NCBI RefSeq assembly: GCF_000819765.1 | Contig: NZ_CDBT01000020.1 | Location: 182,423-244,430 of the forward strand | DNA length: 62,008 nucleotides | Source of the DNA: Aeromonas bivalvium | Lineage (GTDB): Bacteria; Pseudomonadota; Gammaproteobacteria; Enterobacterales; Aeromonadaceae | Reading direction: 5' to 3' | Shown here: in pieces, positions 25,301 through 33,517 of the stretch | How positions within the stretch are numbered: position 1 is the stretch's first letter | Layout: each line of letters begins with the position of its first letter | Notes under the pieces: generated by a model | The model's input: only the letters and a program-made list of their open reading frames with translations | Database searches by the model: none | Told to the model about the DNA's origin: nothing | Position numbers and translations under genes: made by a program

Positions 25301-26218
25301 ATGAGTATGTATATCAATACCAACGTTTCGTCACTCAACGCTCAGCGTAACATGACAAACAGCACCAAATCTCTGGATACCTCCTACACTCGTCTGGCCT
25401 CAGGCCTGCGCATCAACAGCGCCAAGGACGATGCGGCGGGTCTGCAAATTTCCAACCGTCTGACCTCCCAGATCAACGGCCTGGACCAGGGCAACCGCAA
25501 CGCCAACGACGGCATCTCCCTGGCCCAGACCGCAGAAGGGGCCATGGACGAAGTGACCGGCATGCTGCAGCGCATGCGTACCCTGGCTCAACAATCCGCC
25601 AACGGCTCCAACTCTGACAAAGACCGTGTGGCCCTCCAGAAAGAGGTGGATCAACTGGGGGCCGAGATCAATCGGATCTCCACCGCAACCACCTTTGCGG
25701 GCACCAAGTTGCTTGATGGGTCTTTCAAGGGGTCGTTCCAAGTAGGTGCGGATGCCAACCAGACCATAGGGTTCAGCCTTACCCAAGCCGATGGTTTCAG
25801 CATCTCTGGTATCGCTGCAGCTGGCACTACAGTGGATGTCAAAGTGGGGGCTAACGGGAGTCTCACATCCACCAATGATATCTCTGATATCTTCACCGGT
25901 GGCGGCGCTGGTGGTATCAGCATCAGTACCCAGGCTGGGGCTCAAAAGGTGCTGGCGGCGGCTGATGCCATGCTGGAAGTGGTGGATGGCAAGCGTGCCG
26001 AGCTGGGTGCGGTGCAAAACCGTCTGGATTCCACCATCCGCAACCAGGCCAACATCTCGGAAAACGTCAGCGCCGCCCGCTCCCGTATCCGCGATGCGGA
26101 CTTTGCTACCGAGACCGCCAACATGACCAAGCAGAACATTCTGCAGCAAGCGGCGTCCAGCATCTTGTCCCAGGCCAACCAGCGTCCGCAGTCCGCACTC
26201 TCACTGCTGCAGGGCTGA
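25301..26218 (+). CDS. flaA: Polar flagellin FlaA
   Basis: 305-aa flagellin, exported through the flagellar type III apparatus and polymerised into the polar filament. Conserved D0/D1 N-terminus ([13 protein letters not shown]...[23 protein letters not shown]) and C-terminus ([24 protein letters not shown]...QQAASSIL). The short central part (~143-220) is the surface-exposed variable region and holds many Ser/Thr, the probable pseudaminic-acid attachment sites ([27 protein letters not shown]). The nearly identical flaB follows. Expressed from a sigma28 promoter; FliS/FlaJ should be its chaperone and Maf its glycosyltransferase. Confidence 0.95.
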   Translation: MSMYINTNVSSLNAQRNMTNSTKSLDTSYTRLASGLRINSAKDDAAGLQISNRLTSQINGLDQGNRNANDGISLAQTAEGAMDEVTGMLQRMRTLAQQSANGSNSDKDRVALQKEVDQLGAEINRISTATTFAGTKLLDGSFKGSFQVGADANQTIGFSLTQADGFSISGIAAAGTTVDVKVGANGSLTSTNDISDIFTGGGAGGISISTQAGAQKVLAAADAMLEVVDGKRAELGAVQNRLDSTIRNQANISENVSAARSRIRDADFATETANMTKQNILQQAASSILSQANQRPQSALSLLQG

Positions 26219-26228
26219 TAAAAGAAAA

Positions 26229-26253
26229 CAGGGCGGTTGTTCAGGCCGCCCTG
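26229..26253 (+). other. Hairpin directly after flaA
   Basis: Perfect 8-bp stem CAGGGCGG/CCGCCCTG, 9-nt loop, no T-tail. It begins 10 bp after the flaA stop codon and is probably an mRNA-stabilising 3' structure. Confidence 0.55.
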
Positions 26254-26401
26254 GTAAAGAAGATGGAACAGTGGGGTGTTCGGATTTACGCCTTGTTCTA
26301 TCGAAAGAGAGTTTCTCTTATTGGTATTACCCCTCGAGTGTTGCCCAGATCGTTCACTCTGTCACCCTCGAGGTTGTTCTCCTGAGCGTAAGCTCTTCTT
26401 T

Positions 26402-26425
26402 GGCCGACATTGTCGGCCTTTTTTA
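26402..26425 (+). terminator. Terminator of flaA transcript
   Basis: Stem GGCCGAC/GTCGGCC, ATT loop and six T. It lies 184 bp after the flaA stop, giving a long 3' UTR that also contains AAGAGA/TCTCTT and CCTCGAG/CTCGAGG pairings. Confidence 0.88.
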
Positions 26426-26603
26426 TGAGTGCCGAAAAACTGGCAGCTCAATATATCTAAGCATAAACCATGCCATCATCTAGGTGCTCCTGTATTTTTT
26501 TGAACGGGCTCTGACCTCAAGTTAAAAGAATCGGGTTATCCAGCACAGGACTTTAAGCGGAGAGATGTTGCCTCTCTGCCGATGAATGCGGCAATAAATT
26601 TCC

Positions 26604-26630
26604 TAAAGCTTCTGATGGGGCTGCCGTTAC
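26604..26630 (+). promoter_or_regulatory. Sigma28-like promoter of flaB
   Basis: TAAA (26604-26607), 15 bp, GCCGTTAC (26623-26630): two mismatches to the FliA -10 with ideal spacing. It leaves a leader of about 180 nt before the flaB start. Confidence 0.68.
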
Positions 26631-26683
26631 AGAGAGTGAAGCAAATTGAGGGGTGTTCGGAAAACCAACATTTGCGCAACTGC

Positions 26684-26760
26684 GGGTCCCTTGTCCGTTC
26701 AAATAGGGGACCCGCCAGATGAGACAGATCGTTCAATCTGTCCGTCTGAACGGTGGGACC
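26684..26760 (+). promoter_or_regulatory. flaB leader with mutually exclusive hairpins
   Basis: GGGTCCC (26684-26690) can pair with GGGACCC at 26707-26713 or with a second GGGACCC about 40 nt later. Between these, ACAGAT/ATCTGT (26724-26741) competes with CGTTCA/TGAACG. The alternative foldings suggest post-transcriptional control; no ligand or protein is identified. Confidence 0.4.
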
Positions 26761-26818
26761 CTGATTGTATAGATGCAAACAGAGCCCGCAGTTTCTTGTT
26801 CATCAGGAGAAATCTTTT

Positions 26819-27733
26819 ATGGCCATGTTTATCAATACCAACACTTCATCACTGAACGCCCAGCGTAACTTGATGAATACCAGCAAATCTATGGATACCT
26901 CCTACACCCGTCTGGCGTCGGGCCTTCGCATCAACAGTGCCAAGGACGATGCGGCGGGTCTGCAAATATCCAACCGACTGACCTCCCAGATCAATGGCCT
27001 GGATCAGGGCAACCGCAACGCCAACGATGGCATCTCCCTGGCGCAGACTGCGGAAGGGGCCATGGATGAAGTCACCAGTATGCTGCAGCGCATGCGCACC
27101 CTGGCCCAGCAATCGGCCAACGGCTCCAACTCCGACAAGGATCGCGTCGCCTTACAGAAAGAAGTGGATCAGCTGGGCGCCGAGATCAATCGTATTTCCA
27201 AAGATACAACTTTTGCCGGTACCAAGCTGCTGGATGGCAACTATAAAGGCAGTTTCCAAGTGGGCGCTGATGCCAACCAGACTATCGGGTTCAGCCTTAC
27301 CCAAGCAGATGGTTTTAGCATCTCTGGCATCGCTGCAGCTGGTACCACAGTGGATGTAAAAGTAGGGGCGAATGGGAGTCTCACATCCACCAATGATATC
27401 TCTGATATCTTCACCGGCGGTGGCGCTGGCGGTATCAGCATCAGTACTCAGGCTGGGGCCCAAAAGGTACTGGCGGCTGCAGATGCCATGCTGGAAGTGG
27501 TGGATGGCAAGCGCGCGGAGCTGGGTGCGGTGCAAAACCGTCTGGATTCCACCATCCGCAACCAGGCCAATATCTCGGAAAACGTCAGCGCAGCCCGCTC
27601 CCGTATCCGCGATGCGGACTTTGCCACTGAGACTGCCAACATGACCAAGCAGAATATCCTGCAACAGGCGGCCTCCAGCATCCTGGCCCAGGCCAACCAG
27701 CGCCCGCAGTCGGCTCTGTCGCTCTTGGGTTAA
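26819..27733 (+). CDS. flaB: Polar flagellin FlaB
   Basis: 304-aa second polar flagellin. It differs from FlaA at about 16 positions, nearly all within the first 142 residues and the last 16. From about residue 143 to 289 I see no amino-acid difference. ATG 26819 has CAGGAGA 8 nt upstream. Tandem polar flagellins are standard in Aeromonas, where loss of one is usually tolerated. The variable region carries the same Ser/Thr-rich glycosylation candidates as FlaA. Transcribed from its own sigma28-like promoter and probably continuing into flaG. Confidence 0.94.
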   Translation: MAMFINTNTSSLNAQRNLMNTSKSMDTSYTRLASGLRINSAKDDAAGLQISNRLTSQINGLDQGNRNANDGISLAQTAEGAMDEVTSMLQRMRTLAQQSANGSNSDKDRVALQKEVDQLGAEINRISKDTTFAGTKLLDGNYKGSFQVGADANQTIGFSLTQADGFSISGIAAAGTTVDVKVGANGSLTSTNDISDIFTGGGAGGISISTQAGAQKVLAAADAMLEVVDGKRAELGAVQNRLDSTIRNQANISENVSAARSRIRDADFATETANMTKQNILQQAASSILAQANQRPQSALSLLG

Positions 27734-27763
27734 ACCGTCAATCATTGACATGAGGAGCAGCAG

Positions 27764-28219
27764 ATGGCCAATGAATCGATAGCCATGCCCTCTGTTACTT
27801 CGACGCTAACTCAACATGGCGGCCCTCAGGCCGCCATGTCTGTTTCTCCATCCATCGCTGAGGAGCGTGTGGAGCAGCAGGCAGGTGTCGAGCCGACAGC
27901 CAAGGCATCGCAGGAACCATCAGTGCAGATCAAGATGTCAGTATCGCGCACCGAGAAGGCACAGTTAGAAAAACAGGCCCAAGAATTGCAGGAAAGGCTG
28001 GACAGTTTGAGCAGAGTGAAGGGATGGACCATCAACTTCAGTTTGGTGCCTGAGCTCGATCAGCCCGTGATCAAGGTGATAGATGCCGATACCAGGCAGG
28101 TGATACGCCAGATCCCGAGTGAAGAAATTCTCTTGATTAAAAAGAGACTGCAGGCCATGGAACAGGGGGGGAACGATAGTGTCAACCTCTCGGGTCTGTT
28201 GTTCAATGGCCAGGTTTGA
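27764..28219 (+). CDS. flaG: FlaG family flagellar protein
   Basis: 151-aa FlaG protein. The variable N-terminus (~1-60) is Ser/Thr/Gln-rich. A helix (KAQLEKQAQELQERLDSL) precedes the conserved C-terminal domain with FSLVPELDQPVIKVIDADTRQVIRQIPSEEIL, the FlaG signature. The family modulates filament length in polar flagella by an unclear mechanism. It lies 30 bp after flaB with GAGGAGCAG before the ATG, and 33 bp before flaH, so it is part of the flagellin operon. Confidence 0.9.
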   Translation: MANESIAMPSVTSTLTQHGGPQAAMSVSPSIAEERVEQQAGVEPTAKASQEPSVQIKMSVSRTEKAQLEKQAQELQERLDSLSRVKGWTINFSLVPELDQPVIKVIDADTRQVIRQIPSEEILLIKKRLQAMEQGGNDSVNLSGLLFNGQV

Positions 28220-28252
28220 CCCTATTTTTTAAGTTGATAGACAGGAGGATGT

Positions 28253-29647
28253 ATGGCGATTACCTCTGCGGGGGCGGGGTCTGGGCTCCAGCTTGAAAAT
28301 GTGATTTCGGCGAGTGTGGAAGCCAAGAAGGCCCAGTTGCAGCAGCCGATCATCACCAAACGCAACAGCACCCAGATCACCTTGTCTGGCGTAGGCCAGC
28401 TCAAGTCCTCTATCTCCGCCTTCACCGACATCCTCGACAAGTTGAGTGCCCCGGGTGCTTTCAACAAACGGGCCATCAATATCACGCAAGACAAAGATGA
28501 TCCTGTGCTGAAGATGGAGAGCAAGAGTGGTGCCTCCAACGGTCAATACAACATTACCGTCAATAAGTTGGCACAGACGAGCCGGCAGGAAGGGGTGTTT
28601 GACAGCTCGACGGCCCCTCTGATCACCCAGGATGGTCAGCTGACCTTCAAGGCGGGTGACAAGGAATTCAAGGTGGATGTGAAAGCGGGGGATACCCTGC
28701 AAGATATCCGCAAGAGCATCAACGGCAATGGCGACAACTTCGGCCTGAGCGTCAACATAGTCAACACTGCGGATGGCAAGGCAAAACTCATCATCGACTC
28801 GGGTGTGTCGGGCGACGGCAAGGATCTGACCATCACGGGCGATAACGCCGAGCTGGATATCTTCTCGACCGGCACCGCCGGCAGTGCCATGAGTCAGACC
28901 CAGGCGGCGAGTAGCGCCGAGATCGTGGTCGATGGCAACGTCCTCAAGAGTGATACCAATGTCTTCGATGACACCATTCAGGATCTGAAGCTGACGGTGC
29001 TGCGGGTATCGGACAAGGACAGCAATGGCGATCTGAAGTCCAACAAGGTGGATATCACGACGGACAAGACCTCCATTCAGGCATTGGTGCAGCAGTTCGT
29101 CGATGGCTACAACGCCTTGCAGGAAAAGATAGGGACACTCAGCAAGCGCAACAGCTTCGTCGGGGGCGTAAAGCAGGATGACGGCGGAGCCCTGGCCGGG
29201 GATTCCACGACGCGGGCCATCAGCACCTTCATGAGCAATCTGGTGGTCAGCCCGTCTGAGAGCAGTTCGACCTATTCGACCATCTTCGAGATCGGCATGA
29301 AGATGGATAACAAGGGCAAATTGTCTCTAGACAAAGAAAAATTCGGGGAAGCGGTCGACAAGAACTTCGATCAGGTCGTCGCCCTGTTTGGCAATGAGAA
29401 GGGCCTTGCCGGCTCTCTGAGCAAGGGGCTCAAAGAATATACCAAGTCAGGGGGCATGTTGGCGCAGCGCACCGATACCCTGAATTCGGATCTGCGTAGC
29501 CTGAGCCAGAAAGAAGCAACCTCTAATGCCCAGTTGGTTAAATATGAGGCAGCCCTGCGTGCCCAATACGGCAGCCTGGATGCCCTGCTGGTCAAAATGA
29601 ACAACTCGGCATCCGCCCTGTCTGCATTGCAAATAAAAGATAATTGA
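28253..29647 (+). CDS. flaH: Flagellar filament cap protein FliD (FlaH)
   Basis: 464-aa filament cap (HAP2/FliD). The pentameric cap at the growing tip helps insert flagellin subunits. N-terminal D0 domain starting AITSAGAGSGLQLENVI, central beta-rich D2/D3 with VTVNKLAQTSRQ-like FliD_N features (NITVNKLAQTSRQEGVFDSS), and a C-terminal helical domain with GLAGSLSKGLKEYTKSGGMLAQRTDTL...LVKYEAALRAQYGSLDALLVKMNNSASAL, which matches FliD_C. The name FlaH is used for FliD in Aeromonas and Vibrio. AGGAGGATGT precedes the ATG. Confidence 0.95.
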   Translation: MAITSAGAGSGLQLENVISASVEAKKAQLQQPIITKRNSTQITLSGVGQLKSSISAFTDILDKLSAPGAFNKRAINITQDKDDPVLKMESKSGASNGQYNITVNKLAQTSRQEGVFDSSTAPLITQDGQLTFKAGDKEFKVDVKAGDTLQDIRKSINGNGDNFGLSVNIVNTADGKAKLIIDSGVSGDGKDLTITGDNAELDIFSTGTAGSAMSQTQAASSAEIVVDGNVLKSDTNVFDDTIQDLKLTVLRVSDKDSNGDLKSNKVDITTDKTSIQALVQQFVDGYNALQEKIGTLSKRNSFVGGVKQDDGGALAGDSTTRAISTFMSNLVVSPSESSSTYSTIFEIGMKMDNKGKLSLDKEKFGEAVDKNFDQVVALFGNEKGLAGSLSKGLKEYTKSGGMLAQRTDTLNSDLRSLSQKEATSNAQLVKYEAALRAQYGSLDALLVKMNNSASALSALQIKDN

Positions 29648-29672
29648 GAGTGATATTTCGAGGTTTCATCTT

Positions 29673-30095
29673 ATGTACCACCGTAATCTGAAGGCATATA
29701 AGGCAACCAGCATAGCGGCGGATTTGGCGGTTGCCGATCCGCACCGTGTCATTCAGCTGATGATGCAGGGGCTTCTCGAACGCCTGGCGCAGGCCAAGGG
29801 GGCCATCGAACGGCAAGATATGGAGGCAAAGTCCCTAGCCGTCTCCAAGGCGCAAGGCTTGTTGCATGGCCTGCAAGATGCGCTCGATATGAGCCAGGGC
29901 GCCATCTCCGAAGACTTGCACAGTCTTTATGCCTATATGGATGAGCGGATCTGGGATGCCAGCCTGACACGGGATGTTGTTCCCCTCGATGAGGTTATGA
30001 ACCTGATGCTAACGATCAAATCCGCCTGGGATCAGCTGCCCGAGGCAGAGAAACAGCAAGGTTTTCAGATGCGTCAGCAGCTGGGTGAGCTATGA
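29673..30095 (+). CDS. flaJ: Flagellin export chaperone FliS (FlaJ)
   Basis: 140-aa helical cytoplasmic chaperone that binds the flagellin C-terminus and prevents premature polymerisation. Typical FliS start MYHRNLKAYKATSIAADLAVADPHRVIQLMMQGLLERL and later LYAYMDERIWDASLTRD. Length and all-helical character match the family. Its stop codon overlaps the next start (ATGA), indicating translational coupling with the FliT-like gene. Confidence 0.94.
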   Translation: MYHRNLKAYKATSIAADLAVADPHRVIQLMMQGLLERLAQAKGAIERQDMEAKSLAVSKAQGLLHGLQDALDMSQGAISEDLHSLYAYMDERIWDASLTRDVVPLDEVMNLMLTIKSAWDQLPEAEKQQGFQMRQQLGEL

Positions 30096-30418
30096 GCGCC
30101 GCGCTCGCCGCCCTCGACGCGGCGCTGCAGGACAATGTCAGCCTGATGGAGGCGCTGCTGGAACAAAAAGAATATGACGAGGCCCTGCAGTGCATGGATG
30201 AGAGGCTGGCTCTGATAGACAGTCTGGTACAGCTGGCCAGAGCGGAGCCAGCGCAGCGACAGTCCGTCGCCACCCTGGCAGCCGCCCTTGCCGTTGAAGA
30301 CGCACGCCAGCAAGCCCTGGCTGCAAATCATCACCAGATCGTATTCAAACAGCTGGCTCAAGTCGGTCAAGCCAACAAGGCTGGGCAAGCGTATCGCATG
30401 AACAGCAAGGAGTTCTGA
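30092..30418 (+). CDS. FliT-like flagellar chaperone
   Basis: 108-aa, almost entirely helical, Ala/Leu/Gln-rich protein with coiled-coil character (LDAALQDNVSLMEALLEQKEYDEALQ). Its size and position after fliS match the FliT-like protein (called FlaI in Vibrio), the putative chaperone of the FliD cap. Sequence conservation in this family is low, so the call leans on context. It overlaps fliS by 4 bp and touches maf (TGATG), so all three are translated as a coupled unit. Confidence 0.72.
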   Translation: MSAALAALDAALQDNVSLMEALLEQKEYDEALQCMDERLALIDSLVQLARAEPAQRQSVATLAAALAVEDARQQALAANHHQIVFKQLAQVGQANKAGQAYRMNSKEF

Positions 30419-32505
30419 TGTCAGTCAATTTGGATGCGACCCTGGCAAAAGCCGAGCAGGAGGCGCAGCGACTGCAGCAGCAAGCCGAGCAGGAAGCGGC
30501 CATGGCAGTCGCACTGCCGCTGCGTTTTGAACAGAATATGGCGGCGTTTCGCCAATACATTCCCCATATCGCCGACATGTATGAGGCGTATCAGCCTGCC
30601 CGCCCGTTCAAATTCTTCTGCACTGAAAATGGCCAGCCCAATCTGGCCTGGCTCGATGATGGCGTTGCCGTTTACGGGGCCGAGCCTTACCTCATCTGCG
30701 AAACCCTGGTGAGCGAGTTCATGGAGAAGGGGGCCTTGTCCAAGTTCTCCTTCAACCAAGAGGCCAATCCCATCGGTTTTATGCACGTCGATTACCTCAA
30801 TAAACTGAACGCTTATCTTGACGACATTTCTGCGAAGGAAACCTTGCTTGGTCATGTGCCCAATGAAGTACCCAGTGCCCTGATATTCGGCGTCGGCCTC
30901 GGGTATCACCTCGGTTATCTCTACGAACGCTGCAAGATTGGCACCCTCTTCTTGTTTGAGCCGGACCTTGATCTGTTCTATGCATCCCTTTTTTGCTTCG
31001 ACTGGGCACCCTTGCTGACTTATTTGCATCAGGAAAATCTGGGGCTGCACATTCTACTTGGTCAAGATGAAGATACTATTGTAAAAGATTTCTCGTTCGC
31101 TATTCATCGCAGAGGTGCTTTTCTTATTACCAATGCTTTTGTGATGTGGGGATATCAGAACGATAAAATAAAAGAGCTGATAAAAAAGGTTCAGCAGGAG
31201 TATCATCTGCTTGCTATGGGATGGGGGTTTTTTGATGATAATCTTATTGCGCTATCTCATACAATTAATAATGTTGAACGAGCAGTTCCGTTCTTGTTGA
31301 GGGGAAAGAAAATTCCTCTTCATTTATCTCGTGCACCAATATTTATTATTGCCAACGGCCCCTCATTAGATCAGTCTATTGAGGTTATCAAAAAGAACAA
31401 AAATAAAGCGCTGATAATTTCTTGCGGCAGTGCGATCTCAGCACTGCACAAAATAGGTATCAAGCCAGATATTCATGTAACAGTGGAACGTACCAAAATA
31501 GTGTACGATTTCTTATCTGGTTTAAACGATCCCGATTATCTGAAAGACGTTTTATTATTAACTACAGATGTGACGCACCCTGATTGTTCAGCATTGTTTG
31601 GTCAATCTATATTTACATTCAAGCGCAATGAGCCTGGCGCTGCATTGCTAAAATCTTATTTTTCAGAGATGCAATATTTCGCTGAAATGGGTGGAGTAAA
31701 TCCACTTGTGGGCAATATTGGTGTCAGCGCGCCAGTGCACTTGGGGTTTAAAAATATCTACTTATTTGGATTGGACAATGGTTACAAAGATAAAGGGCAT
31801 CACCATTCTAGATTCAGTGCATACTACAATAATAAGGCGAACGCCCAGATTCTTGGTGAGTTAATGTATGGCGATAATCAATGGCAGCGCAAGGGAAATT
31901 TTGGTGGCATGGTTATCAGTAACGCTATGTTTGACACCTCACGTCGTGTGATTGAACAAGTACTAGCTACTCATGATGATGTTCGATGTTTCAACTGTAG
32001 TGATGGCGTTAAAATAGAAAATACTATGCCATTGCCAAGTGTCGAAATAAGCCTGTTCGCACCAATAGATAAGTCTTTTATTATTAAAGAGGTCCTTGAT
32101 CTCTGTGCACCTATTGCCTTATCAAAGCAAGATGTTGAGCCGTTGCTAGATGTTGAGTTCTTCAATGTATTCATCGACAAAATGATCAGTGAATGGCAAC
32201 ATGACTTCACATCTAGAAACGAGATCAACCAACTCATGCTGCGCAATTTTGGTTATCTTGAGCAGATTTTTGCTACACGTCAGCAGCACATTGCGCGTAC
32301 GATGATCGGTTCGATGAATTATGTATTTACCTTGCTGAGCTCCATTCTTTACTCTTTTGAAGGTGAAGAAGAAACAATGGTGCTGATGCAGCCAGCCATT
32401 GGCCTCTGGCTGGAGTTTTTGGCAAAGGCAAAGGAGATGTATCCACAAGCGCTTGATAGTGTGGATATGATGGATAATGAGGTAATGAGATTATTCAGAA
32501 CATAA
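30418..32505 (+). CDS. maf1: Motility accessory factor, flagellin pseudaminyltransferase (Maf-1)
   Basis: 695-aa Maf protein. It transfers CMP-activated pseudaminic acid to Ser/Thr of flagellin in the cytoplasm before export. The central DUF115/MAF_flag10 domain is seen from IFIIANGPSLDQSIEVIKKN through ISCGSAISALHKIGIKPDIHVTVERT, the GT-A-like catalytic region. The N-terminal ~215 residues are of ordinary base composition. From about 31070 to the stop the gene becomes markedly AT-rich with rare-type codons, so the catalytic part looks acquired by recombination. The start overlaps the fliT-like stop; a terminator follows. Confidence 0.92.
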   Translation: MSVNLDATLAKAEQEAQRLQQQAEQEAAMAVALPLRFEQNMAAFRQYIPHIADMYEAYQPARPFKFFCTENGQPNLAWLDDGVAVYGAEPYLICETLVSEFMEKGALSKFSFNQEANPIGFMHVDYLNKLNAYLDDISAKETLLGHVPNEVPSALIFGVGLGYHLGYLYERCKIGTLFLFEPDLDLFYASLFCFDWAPLLTYLHQENLGLHILLGQDEDTIVKDFSFAIHRRGAFLITNAFVMWGYQNDKIKELIKKVQQEYHLLAMGWGFFDDNLIALSHTINNVERAVPFLLRGKKIPLHLSRAPIFIIANGPSLDQSIEVIKKNKNKALIISCGSAISALHKIGIKPDIHVTVERTKIVYDFLSGLNDPDYLKDVLLLTTDVTHPDCSALFGQSIFTFKRNEPGAALLKSYFSEMQYFAEMGGVNPLVGNIGVSAPVHLGFKNIYLFGLDNGYKDKGHHHSRFSAYYNNKANAQILGELMYGDNQWQRKGNFGGMVISNAMFDTSRRVIEQVLATHDDVRCFNCSDGVKIENTMPLPSVEISLFAPIDKSFIIKEVLDLCAPIALSKQDVEPLLDVEFFNVFIDKMISEWQHDFTSRNEINQLMLRNFGYLEQIFATRQQHIARTMIGSMNYVFTLLSSILYSFEGEEETMVLMQPAIGLWLEFLAKAKEMYPQALDSVDMMDNEVMRLFRT

Positions 32506-32510
32506 CAATA

Positions 32511-32540
32511 AAGTGCCGACATTGAGTCGGCATTTTATTT
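32511..32540. terminator. Bidirectional terminator after maf
   Basis: Stem TGCCGAC/GTCGGCA (32514-32520, 32526-32532), 5-nt loop, TTTTATTTTT on the right and an AT-rich left flank. It separates maf from the convergent acetyltransferase gene. Confidence 0.88.
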
Positions 32541-33092
32541 TTATTCTTGTGATTTTATTTTCCCTAGCAAAACCACATCTGACCACCCTGACGGTGTCAA
32601 GACGTGTTCTTTTCTTTGTCCCTCAACAATAAACCCATTACTTATGAAGGCGTTGATTGATGCCAGGTTCTCGGCATATGCACCGGCGGTTAACTTATGA
32701 ATATCCAAGACATCAAAACAATACTCAGCAACGATTCCAATCGCCGTGGTTGCAATTCCTTTTCCCCATAAATTCTTATCACCAATAATGATCCCTATCT
32801 CTGCTCTGTGATGGTTTTTATCTATTGCTGAGACTTTTACATTTCCAACATGTGTTCCTGTATCGTCCTCAATGATAGCCAGCATTAATTCTGATTTATT
32901 TTTTTGATGATAGTAATCAAGAAGTGACTGCATATTCCACTCAGTAAATCGAGACTCAAGATATTTATTTGTCTCTTTGTCATTTAACCAGTTGCAATAT
33001 TGATGAGTGATGTCTGAAATTGTTAGGTTTCTTATTGTAATGTTAATGTTTTTCTTGGTTTTTTGCTGTAATAAAACACCACCTGTTTTCAT
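32541..33092 (-). CDS. GNAT N-acetyltransferase, probable PseH
   Basis: 183-aa GNAT enzyme of the RimJ/RimL-like class. The acetyl-CoA loop is seen in IIIGDKNLWGKGIATTAIGIV, followed by HKLTAGAYAENLASINAFISNGF, typical of sugar-nucleotide N-acetyltransferases. PseH acetylates the 4-amino group of UDP-4-amino-4,6-dideoxy-AltNAc, the only pse step otherwise missing from the operon to its right, so this is the natural candidate. Strongly AT-rich and on the same strand as the pse genes but behind a methyltransferase remnant, consistent with arrival on the same imported segment as the 3' part of maf. Confidence 0.75.
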   Translation of the reverse strand: MKTGGVLLQQKTKKNINITIRNLTISDITHQYCNWLNDKETNKYLESRFTEWNMQSLLDYYHQKNKSELMLAIIEDDTGTHVGNVKVSAIDKNHHRAEIGIIIGDKNLWGKGIATTAIGIVAEYCFDVLDIHKLTAGAYAENLASINAFISNGFIVEGQRKEHVLTPSGWSDVVLLGKIKSQE

Positions 33093-33147
33093 GTTAATAC
33101 CCTTTTGTAGATGGTTATAAACGTAACGTTATCTGAGCCAGTCACAC

Positions 33148-33170
33148 ATCCAAAAAGTCTCGTTTTGGAT
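33148..33170. other. Hairpin upstream of the acetyltransferase gene
   Basis: Perfect 8-bp stem ATCCAAAA/TTTTGGAT with 7-nt loop and no T-tail. It may be the end of the pse operon or part of the acetyltransferase leader. Confidence 0.45.
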
Positions 33171-33227
33171 ATGTTGTGTAGATGCCATTCCAATATATTC
33201 AACACTCAACAGTAGGAGAATTAATTG

Positions 33228-33506
33228 TTAGCTTAGATAGAACGAGAATTTATCATAGTCAATATCTTGTATGGCGCTGGCGGAGGGATCCACCCCATGG
33301 CATTGGGCACCGTAGTGCTCGGCCAGCTGCGCCAGTCGCCAGCCATTGGCACACCCTATCTCCAGTATTCTGGCGGGCTTGCAGCCCAGATAGGTCAATG
33401 CCTTGAAGATAGGGTCGCTCGCCAGGGACTTGCCGAGGATGGCACTCTTGTTGCGCTCGTACCACTCGTTCCCTTCCCGGGCCATGAAGACGTTTTTCTG
33501 ATGCAT
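33228..33506 (-). pseudogene. Truncated SAM-dependent methyltransferase
   Basis: 92-codon remnant. It keeps the N-terminus (VFMAREGNEWYERNKSAI), the SAM-binding motif I (RILEIGCANGWRLAQL) and GVDPSASAIQ, then loses homology at about 33268 and stops after DIDYDKFSFYLS. Full-length relatives in surface-sugar loci run past 200 residues. The intact part is GC-rich, the tail after the break is AT-rich like the acetyltransferase segment, so the 3' end was probably replaced by recombination. It lies 11 bp after pseI. A functional short protein is unlikely. Confidence 0.82.
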
Positions 33507-33517
33507 ATGCCCTTCCG

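Larger units (their letters stand above)
26219..26818. other. Structured intergenic region flaA-flaB
   Basis: 600 bp without a convincing gene. The left part is a folded flaA 3' UTR ending in a terminator (26402-26425). The right part has a sigma28-like promoter (26604-26630) and a flaB leader with competing hairpins. Two short motifs recur almost co-linearly in both parts: GGGGTGTTCGGA at 26273 and 26650, and CAGATCGTTCAMTCTGTC at 26346 and 26725. Confidence 0.6.

Noticed and set aside
26550..26590. TTAA...GCCGATGA as a flaB sigma28 promoter
   Set aside because: Spacer is 21 bp instead of 15; the site at 26604-26630 has ideal spacing.
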